The notes under the pieces are model-generated. The model saw only the letters and a program-made list of their open reading frames with translations, did no database searches and was not told the DNA's origin. From Massilia sp. (GTDB lineage Bacteria > Pseudomonadota > Gammaproteobacteria > Burkholderiales > Burkholderiaceae_D), in NCBI GenBank assembly GCA_028291845.1, contig JAQGNM010000242.1, positions 1-6,439 on the forward strand: a DNA stretch of 6,439 nucleotides. Direction: 5' to 3'. Shown in pieces: positions 1 through 4,991 of this stretch. The stretch's first letter is position 1. Each line of letters opens with the position of its first letter. The position numbers were made by a program, and so were the translations under genes.

Positions 1-788
1 TCGAGCGGGTCGAGCGGATCGAGGCCGTGCAGCGGCGTGCCTTCCACCTGCACCAGGTGATTGACCGGCACCGATTCCGGATACGGATTCAAATTGGCCA
101 GCTGCGCAATCAGGCCGGCGCGCTGCAGGCGCGATTCGCCCATGCCGACGATGCCGCCGCAGCAGACCTTCAGGCCGGCGTTGCGCACCTTGCCGAGCGT
201 GTCGAGGCGGTCCTGGTATTCGCGCGTCGAGATGACGTTGTTGTAGAACTCGGGCGCGGTGTCGAGATTGTGATTATAAAAATCGAGGCCGGCGTTTTTC
301 AGGCGGTCGGCTTGGCCCTCTTCGAGCATGCCCAGAGTGGCGCAGGTTTCCATGCCCAGCGCCTTGACTTCACGGACCATCTCTTCGACCTTTTCCATGT
401 CGCGCTCCTTCGGGCTTCGCCAGGCGGCGCCCATGCAAAAGCGGGTGGCGCCGTTGGCCTTGGCCTGGCGCGCGGCCTCGAGCACGGTGTCGATGTCGAG
501 GATTTTTTTCGCTTCGACACCGGTATCGTAGCGGGCCGCCTGCGGGCAATAGCCGCAATCTTCTTCGCAGCCGCCGGTCTTGATCGACAACAGCGTGGCC
601 AGTTCGACGTCGCCGTCGGGGAAGTTGGCGCGGTGCGCGCTCTGCGCCTGGAACATCAAGTCGTTGAACGGCAGGTCGAACAGCGCCATGACGTCGGCCA
701 CCGGCCAGGTCGCCGCGGGCGAGGTGGTGATGGCAGCCGCCGGCTTGTGAAACGCCAGCTCGGTGATTTTTTCGGTAATTGCGTTCAT
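1..788 (-). CDS. bioB: Biotin synthase BioB (radical SAM), 3' end outside the window
   Basis: Biotin synthase is a cytosolic radical SAM enzyme that inserts sulfur into dethiobiotin to form biotin, the last pathway step. About 262 codons are visible. By comparison with the 346-residue E. coli protein, roughly 100 C-terminal codons lie beyond base 1, including the cluster-ligand Arg (E. coli R260). The radical SAM CX3CX2C motif is present (C74, C78, C81, in TGGCEEDCGYCPQ). The [2Fe-2S] cysteines correspond to C118 (RFCMGAAW), C149 (METCATLG) and C209 (KVCCGGIVG). YNHNLDTAPEFY and ESVPVNHLV are family blocks. Numbering runs about 21 residues ahead of E. coli, so there is a short N-terminal extension (TEKITELAFHKPAAAITTS). 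The start at 788 is supported by AAGGA six bases upstream. It is the last gene of the visible run, 30 nt after bioD. Family assignment is essentially certain. Confidence 0.97.
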   Translation of the reverse strand, partial: MNAITEKITELAFHKPAAAITTSPAATWPVADVMALFDLPFNDLMFQAQSAHRANFPDGDVELATLLSIKTGGCEEDCGYCPQAARYDTGVEAKKILDIDTVLEAARQAKANGATRFCMGAAWRSPKERDMEKVEEMVREVKALGMETCATLGMLEEGQADRLKNAGLDFYNHNLDTAPEFYNNVISTREYQDRLDTLGKVRNAGLKVCCGGIVGMGESRLQRAGLIAQLANLNPYPESVPVNHLVQVEGTPLHGLDPLDPL

Positions 789-818
789 GCGTGGTCCTTG
801 TTCTATTAACTGTATAAA
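789..818 (-). other. AT-rich spacer between bioD and bioB
   Basis: This 30-nt gap is the longest non-coding stretch in the window and is clearly AT-rich against GC-rich genes. It begins just after the bioD TAA and contains TTTATACAGTTAATAG followed by the bioB ribosome binding site. An imperfect inverted repeat ATTAA-N9-TTAAT covers 805-823. I see no -35/-10 pair with proper spacing and no BirA- or BioR-type operator. The simplest reading is an unstructured leader that favours bioB translation initiation. A weak internal promoter cannot be excluded. Confidence 0.4.
795..799 (-). promoter_or_regulatory. Ribosome binding site of bioB
   Basis: AAGGA on the minus strand lies six bases before the ATG at 788, which fits a Shine-Dalgarno element. 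It fixes the bioB start and gives bioB its own initiation signal rather than relying on overlap with bioD. Confidence 0.75.
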
Positions 819-1655
819 TTAATCGCCGGCGGGCGGCCAGCCGGGCAGCGCCGCCAGGTCGATGCAGGAGGCGGCGCGCACGTGGTCGGGTTGATCCATG
901 AACGGCACCCGTCCCAGCAAGGGAGCCGGAATGCGCGCGGCCAGGGCGGCGACATTCTCATCGGCGTATTGCATGTCGGGATCGATCTGGTTGGCCACCC
1001 AGCCTGCCAGCACCAGGTTGCGGGCGATGATCGCCTCCACCGTCAGCAGGGCGTGGCTGATGCAGCCGAGCCGCATGCCCACCACCAGTACCACCGGCAG
1101 ATTCAATTGGGCGGCCAGATCGGCGGTATCGAAATCGTCGGTCAGCGGCACGCGAAAGCCCCCCACACCCTCGACCACCACGGCGTCCGACGCCGCGGCG
1201 ATTTCAGCGTAGGCGGCGATGATCGGCACCGGCGCGATGGTGACGCCATCGATGGCGGCGGCGATGTGGGGCGCGGCGGGCGTGCGCAGCATGAACGGCG
1301 TGGTGAGATTGACCGGCAGGTGGACGTTGCCGGCGGCGCGCAGCAAATCGGCGTCGTCGTTGTGCAGCTCGCCGTCGCGCATGGCGGCGCCGGCGGCGAC
1401 CGGCTTCATGCCGCAGGCGCGCAGGCCCTTGGCCACCAGCTGGTGCAGGATCGCCGCCGAGATCATGGTCTTGCCGATCTCCGTGTCGGTGCCCGTGACA
1501 AAACAGGAAAAGCGCCACGGCAGCGAACCGACCGCCTGGATCATCGGCGCCGCTTCCAGCTCGGGTGCGTCATCGGGCTCGGTTTCCACCACTGGCACGA
1601 TCAGCGGGTCGGCCGTGGGCGCGATCGGATCGTTCAGGCTCAGTTCATCGTTCAT
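819..1655 (-). CDS. bioD: ATP-dependent dethiobiotin synthetase BioD with N-terminal extension
   Basis: BioD closes the ureido ring of dethiobiotin from 7,8-diaminopelargonate, CO2 and ATP, and acts as a cytosolic P-loop enzyme. From the chosen start the protein has 278 residues, against about 225 in E. coli. The core begins near residue 49 with FVTGTDTEIGKT (P-loop, residues 55-63). It continues with MKPVAAG (K84), an acidic HNDDADLL block (D100 probably binds metal), VEGVGGFRVPL (E161), VVGMRLGCISHALLT (192-204) and GWVANQID (N221, nucleotide base contact in the family). Residues 1-48 are acidic and proline-rich and have no counterpart in E. coli BioD. The ATG at 1655 lies two bases after the bioF stop, behind GGAGAGAGAG. 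A second in-frame ATG at 1544 (M38), preceded by GGAAG, would give a more normal 241-residue protein, so the start is uncertain. The open frame continues upstream to about 2060, but that part overlaps bioF in another frame and is not real. Confidence 0.95.
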   Translation of the reverse strand: MNDELSLNDPIAPTADPLIVPVVETEPDDAPELEAAPMIQAVGSLPWRFSCFVTGTDTEIGKTMISAAILHQLVAKGLRACGMKPVAAGAAMRDGELHNDDADLLRAAGNVHLPVNLTTPFMLRTPAAPHIAAAIDGVTIAPVPIIAAYAEIAAASDAVVVEGVGGFRVPLTDDFDTADLAAQLNLPVVLVVGMRLGCISHALLTVEAIIARNLVLAGWVANQIDPDMQYADENVAALAARIPAPLLGRVPFMDQPDHVRAASCIDLAALPGWPPAGD

Positions 1656-1657
1656 GG

Positions 1658-2839
1658 TCACTCTCTCTCCAGCTGGTTGAGCGCGGCGGTCAATTGCGCC
1701 ACATCCTCGACAGTATGCGCCGCCGACAAGGTTACGCGCAGGCGCGCCGTGCCGGGCGCCACCGTGGGCGGACGGATCGCAGGCACCCACAGGCCGCGCC
1801 CGTACAGGCCGGCGCCGGCGCGCAGGGCGGCGTCGTTGGCGCCGATGATGACCGGCTGGATCGCCGTGGTGGACAGCCCCAGCGTCCACGGCGCCACCTT
1901 GACGTCGCCGCGAAAGCGCGCGATCAAGTCCGCCAGGTGTGCGCGGCGGCTGGCGCCTTCCGCGCCCTCGATGATGTCCATGCTGGTCAACAGCGCATGC
2001 GCCAGCGCCGGCGGCGCCGCCGTGGTGTAGATGTAGGGCCGTGCGCGCTGGATCAGCCACTCGATGACGCTGGCATGGGCCGCGACGAACGCGCCGGCCA
2101 CCCCGGCGGCCTTGCCGAGGGTGCCCATGTAGACCAGGTGAGGGGAACGCAGACCCAGGTGTTCGAGCGCGCCGTGGCCGCGTTCACCGAGCGCGCCGAA
2201 ACCATGGGCGTCGTCCACCACCAGCCAGGCGCCGTGGCGCTCGCACAAGGACAGCATCGCCGCCAGCGGCGCCAGGTCGCCATCCATTCTGAACACGCTG
2301 TCGGTGACGACGATTTTATTTTCAACCGTGCTCGCTGCCAGTTGCGCGGCCAAGGCGTCGACATCGGCGTGCGGATAGACGCTCACCTGCGCGCGCGCCA
2401 GGCGGGCGCCGTCGATCAGGGAGGCGTGGTTCAAGGACTCGCAAAACAGAACGGCGTCCGCATCGGCGCCGAGCGCCGTCAAAATCGCCAGGTTGGCCAT
2501 GTAGCCGGTGCTGAAGGTGAGCGCGCGCACATCCGGGATGCTGGCCGCCTGGGTAGCCGCCAGGCGTTCTTCGAGCAGCGCGTGGGCGCGCCCGTGGCCG
2601 CTGATCAGGTGCGAGGCACCGCTGCCGGCGCCGTACAGCGACGCCCCTTCGCGCAAGGCTGCCACCACCGCCGGGTGCGCCGCCAGGCCCAGATAATCGT
2701 TGCTGCAAAACGCCAGCAGGGGCCGGCCCTCGATCACCAGGCGCGGCGCGCAAGGGGTGTCGACGGTGCGGCGCCGGCGCGTCAGGCTTGCTTCATCGAG
2801 GCCCTGCAGGCGTTGTTCGAGATCGGCGATCAGCTTCAT
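1658..2839 (-). CDS. bioF: 8-amino-7-oxononanoate synthase BioF
   Basis: BioF is a PLP-dependent alpha-oxoamine synthase that condenses a pimeloyl thioester with L-alanine, releasing CO2, to give KAPA. The 393-residue length is normal for the family. Visible signatures are FCSNDYLGL (44-52), the glycine-rich GAGSGASHLISGH (70-82), SLNHASLIDGA with the PLP-stacking His138, DSVFRMDGDLAPL (180-192), VVDDAHGFG with Asp209 and His212, and MGTLGKAAG with Lys243 as the Schiff-base lysine. The C-terminal domain carries WVPAIRPPTVAPGTARLRVTLSA (from about 351). The start ATG shares ATGA with the bioA stop (4-nt overlap), and only a weak Shine-Dalgarno-like AGGTGA is seen about 12 nt upstream, so re-initiation by ribosomes finishing bioA is likely. 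It precedes bioD by two bases. No catalytic residue is missing. Confidence 0.97.
   Translation of the reverse strand: MKLIADLEQRLQGLDEASLTRRRRTVDTPCAPRLVIEGRPLLAFCSNDYLGLAAHPAVVAALREGASLYGAGSGASHLISGHGRAHALLEERLAATQAASIPDVRALTFSTGYMANLAILTALGADADAVLFCESLNHASLIDGARLARAQVSVYPHADVDALAAQLAASTVENKIVVTDSVFRMDGDLAPLAAMLSLCERHGAWLVVDDAHGFGALGERGHGALEHLGLRSPHLVYMGTLGKAAGVAGAFVAAHASVIEWLIQRARPYIYTTAAPPALAHALLTSMDIIEGAEGASRRAHLADLIARFRGDVKVAPWTLGLSTTAIQPVIIGANDAALRAGAGLYGRGLWVPAIRPPTVAPGTARLRVTLSAAHTVEDVAQLTAALNQLERE
1661..1670 (-). promoter_or_regulatory. Purine-rich ribosome binding site of bioD
   Basis: GGAGAGAGAG on the minus strand ends five bases before the bioD ATG at 1655. It lies inside the last codons of bioF (Leu-Glu-Arg-Glu-stop), so bioD initiation is physically coupled to the end of bioF translation. 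This supports the upstream of the two possible bioD starts. Confidence 0.6.
2836..2839 (-). other. ATGA stop/start overlap of bioA and bioF
   Basis: On the minus strand the bioF ATG (2839-2837) and the bioA TGA (2838-2836) share the tetranucleotide ATGA. This is a classical translational-coupling junction and indicates that bioA and bioF lie on one mRNA with linked expression. Confidence 0.9.
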
Positions 2840-4176
2840 CGCGCCGCCATCACCTGGTCGAACACGGCGCGCGTGCGCTCCGCCAGCAGTTCGATCTCGT
2901 CGTCGGTCAGGATATACGGCGGCATCAGATACACCGTCTTGCCGATCGGGCGCAGCAGCAGCTCGTGCTCGAGGGCGGCGCTGAAAAAGCGCCGCGAGAA
3001 GGTAGCGGCGCGGGCGGCGTCGGTTTCCACCGCGTCGAAGGCCCAGATCATGCCCTGCTGGCGGAAATGAGATACCCGGGCATCATCGCGCAACGGCGCC
3101 AGCGCCGCCGTCAGCTGTGCCGCGCGAGCCTGGTTGGCCGCCAGCACATCGTCCTGCTCAAAGATGTCGAGGGTGGCCAAGGCCGCGCGGCAGGCCAGTG
3201 GATTGCCAGTGTAGGAGTGCGAGTGCAGAAAGCCGCGGGTGACGTCCTGGCTGTAGAACGACTGATAAATTTCTTCGCGCGACAGCACCAGAGATAAGGG
3301 CAGATAGCCGCCGCTGATGCCTTTCGACAGACACAGGAAATCCGGCCAGATGGCGGCCTGTTGGCACGCAAAAAAGGTCCCGGTGCGCCCGCAGCCGACG
3401 GCGATTTCATCGACGATCAGGTGCACCTGGAAGCGGTCGCACAGTTCGCGGATCAACTGCAAATACAGCGGATCGTGCATCGCCATGCCGGTGGCGCACT
3501 GCACCAGCGGCTCGACGATGATGGCGGCGATGTGGCCGGCGCGCTCGCTGAACAGCGTTTCGACATCGCGCGCCGCGCGCCGCGCCACGTCCTGCGCGGT
3601 TTCGCCGTCGACGGCGCCGCGCGCATCGGGCGACATCACCACGCGGGCCGGCCGCAACAGCTGGCCGTAGGCGTCCTTGAACAGGGCGACGTCGGTCACC
3701 GCCAGTGCGCCGATGGTCTCGCCATGGTAGCTGCCGGCCAGGCAGACGAATTCCTGTTTATCCGATAAACCGTTATTGCGCCACGAATGAAAACTCATTT
3801 TGAGGGCGATTTCCACCGCCGAGGCGCCGTCCGACGCATAGAAGGCGTGTCCCAGCACGCCGCCCGTCATGTTTGATAAGCGCTCCGACAGCTCGATCAC
3901 CGGTTGATGGGTAAAACCGGCCAGCATGGCGTGTTCCAGGCTGTCGAGTTGCGCGCGCAAGGCGGCGTTGATGCGCGGATTGGCGTGGCCGAACAGGTTG
4001 ACCCACCAGGAGCTGATGGCGTCGAGGTATCTCTTGCCGTCGTGATCAAACAGCCAGGCGCCGCGGCCATGGCTGACGGCGATCAGCGGCACGGTTTCGT
4101 GGTGCTGCATCTGGGTGCAGGGATGCCAGACGCTGCGCAGGCTGCGCGACACCCAGTCGCTGGACGATGTATTCAT
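2836..4176 (-). CDS. bioA: DAPA aminotransferase BioA (SAM-dependent type)
   Basis: BioA is a fold-type I PLP aminotransferase that converts KAPA to 7,8-diaminopelargonate, in characterised enzymes with S-adenosylmethionine as amino donor. From ATG 4176 it has 446 residues (E. coli 429). Seen are VWHPCTQM (16-23), SSWWVN (55-60, substrate-pocket tryptophans), a phosphate-binding block YASDGASAVEIALKMS (113-128), GSYHGETIGA with Tyr150, VDEIAVGCGRTG with the PLP-pairing Asp256, CLSKGISGG with the Schiff-base Lys285, HSYTGNPLAC (320-329) and LLRPIGKTVYLMPPYI with Arg409. It departs from E. coli by Cys20 for Tyr17 and by QCATGM (226-231) for QGAGGM. I recall similar forms in Burkholderiales BioA proteins, so I read these as lineage traits, not damage. 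It starts 17 nt after liuC without a clear ribosome binding site. An in-frame GTG at 4188 is an alternative start. The open frame reaches about 4797, but that part overlaps liuC in another frame and is not coding. Confidence 0.96.
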   Translation of the reverse strand: MNTSSSDWVSRSLRSVWHPCTQMQHHETVPLIAVSHGRGAWLFDHDGKRYLDAISSWWVNLFGHANPRINAALRAQLDSLEHAMLAGFTHQPVIELSERLSNMTGGVLGHAFYASDGASAVEIALKMSFHSWRNNGLSDKQEFVCLAGSYHGETIGALAVTDVALFKDAYGQLLRPARVVMSPDARGAVDGETAQDVARRAARDVETLFSERAGHIAAIIVEPLVQCATGMAMHDPLYLQLIRELCDRFQVHLIVDEIAVGCGRTGTFFACQQAAIWPDFLCLSKGISGGYLPLSLVLSREEIYQSFYSQDVTRGFLHSHSYTGNPLACRAALATLDIFEQDDVLAANQARAAQLTAALAPLRDDARVSHFRQQGMIWAFDAVETDAARAATFSRRFFSAALEHELLLRPIGKTVYLMPPYILTDDEIELLAERTRAVFDQVMAAR

Positions 4177-4178
4177 CG
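4165..4178 (-). promoter_or_regulatory. Small hairpin enclosing the bioA start codon
   Basis: In the mRNA sense the sequence CGATG-AATA-CATCG forms a perfect 5-bp stem with a 4-nt loop, and the paired CGATG contains the bioA ATG. The 17 nt upstream have no AGGA-like element. A stem this short could arise by chance. If it forms, it would dampen bioA initiation unless ribosomes terminating at the nearby liuC stop melt it. Confidence 0.3.
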
Positions 4179-4193
4179 ATGGCTGCACGCTGT

Positions 4194-4979
4194 TCAATCC
4201 AGCCACGATGGCTTGCGCTTTTCGAGGAAGGAGGCGACGCCTTCGCGGCCCTCGCTCGAGGCGCGGATGGCGGCGATGCGGCGGGCGCTGTCCGCCGTCA
4301 ATTCCGGCCCGACCGGCTGATGGACCACCTCGCGCACCAGCACCTTGGCTTCCTTGACGGCGTTGGGGCTGTTGGTCACCAGCGCCTTGATGATGGCTGC
4401 CACGCGCGCGTCGAGCTCGGCCGGCGCGACCAGCTCGTGGACAAAACCGATCCGATGCGCTTCCTGCGCCGTAAAACGCTCGGCCGTCAAAAAATAGCGG
4501 CGCGCGGCATTTTCTCCCATCGCCTTGATGACATACGGTGAAATGGTGGCCGGGATCAGGCCCAGCTTGACTTCGCTGAGGCAAAAGTGGGCGCCGTCGA
4601 CGGCGACGGCGATATCGCAGGCGGCCACCAGGCCCATGCCGCCGGCATAGCAGTCGCCCTGGATTTTTGCCACTACCGGTTTCGGACACAAATAAATCGT
4701 GCGCAGCATGTCGGCCAGTTTCAGGGCGTCGTCGTAGTTTTCGCTGTCCGAATAGCCGGCCATCGCCTTCATCCAGTGCAGATCGCCGCCGGCGCAAAAG
4801 GCGGGGCCGCTGGCGGCCAGGATGATGGCGCGTACATCCTCGTCGCGGCCCAGTTCATCGAAGGCCAGCGCCAGTTCGGCGATAGTGGCGTCATTGAAGG
4901 CGTTGCGCACCTCGGGGCGGTCGAGCGTGACGGTGGCGACGCGCTCGTGCATGGTGATGTCGATCGATTGCCAGTTCAT
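4194..4979 (-). CDS. liuC: Methylglutaconyl-CoA hydratase (crotonase family), LiuC type
   Basis: A 261-residue enoyl-CoA hydratase/isomerase superfamily protein. Given its place directly after liuB, it most likely hydrates 3-methylglutaconyl-CoA to 3-hydroxy-3-methylglutaryl-CoA in leucine/isovalerate breakdown. The crotonase oxyanion-hole blocks are FCAGGDLHWMK (61-71, near A63) and CYAGGMGLVAACDIA (110-124, near G113). SEVKLGLIPATISPYV (135-150) carries Glu136, matching the second catalytic Glu of rat crotonase (E164). The position of the first catalytic Glu (rat E144) is Gly116. As I recall, LiuC/GnyH-type proteins share this GLVAxCDIA form, so it supports LiuC over a generic fatty-acid hydratase. 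The start at 4979 is behind AAGGAG, 10 nt after the liuB stop, and the stop lies 17 nt before bioA. The family is certain. The exact substrate rests on context. Confidence 0.88.
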   Translation of the reverse strand: MNWQSIDITMHERVATVTLDRPEVRNAFNDATIAELALAFDELGRDEDVRAIILAASGPAFCAGGDLHWMKAMAGYSDSENYDDALKLADMLRTIYLCPKPVVAKIQGDCYAGGMGLVAACDIAVAVDGAHFCLSEVKLGLIPATISPYVIKAMGENAARRYFLTAERFTAQEAHRIGFVHELVAPAELDARVAAIIKALVTNSPNAVKEAKVLVREVVHQPVGPELTADSARRIAAIRASSEGREGVASFLEKRKPSWLD

Positions 4980-4985
4980 TGAGGT

Positions 4986-4991
4986 CTCCTT
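4986..4991 (-). promoter_or_regulatory. Ribosome binding site of liuC
   Basis: AAGGAG on the minus strand, six bases before the liuC ATG at 4979, overlaps the liuB TAA stop. It is the strongest Shine-Dalgarno element in the window and fixes the liuC start. Confidence 0.8.

Noticed and set aside
27..809. A plus-strand open frame covering nearly all of bioB
   Set aside because: The minus strand encodes unmistakable BioB with its cluster cysteines. The plus-strand product resembles nothing known.
789..823. BirA- or BioR-type biotin operator in the bioD-bioB spacer
   Set aside because: The inverted repeat ATTAA-N9-TTAAT does not match the TTGTAAACC/GGTTTACAA arms of BirA sites or the TTATMKATAA form of BioR sites, and a main operator in front of the last gene would be unusual.
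882..2030. A plus-strand open frame of about 380 codons opposite bioD and bioF
   Set aside because: Composition is a GC-codon shadow (His, Arg, Gly and Gln repeats) with no family resemblance. Both underlying minus-strand genes are intact.
1656..2060. Possible longer BioD reaching upstream to about 2060
   Set aside because: The added part overlaps bioF in another frame, is Arg/Gly/His-rich, and bypasses the well-placed start with a ribosome binding site at 1655.
1565..3070. A long plus-strand open frame of about 500 codons opposite bioF and parts of bioD and bioA
   Set aside because: The predicted protein is Arg/Gln/Ala/His-rich with no recognisable domain, and it is antisense to a complete, conserved BioF. 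Such frames are common opposite GC-rich genes.
4177..4797. Possible longer BioA reaching upstream to about 4797
   Set aside because: It overlaps liuC in another frame with low-complexity Arg/Gly sequence. BioA homology starts near the ATG at 4176.
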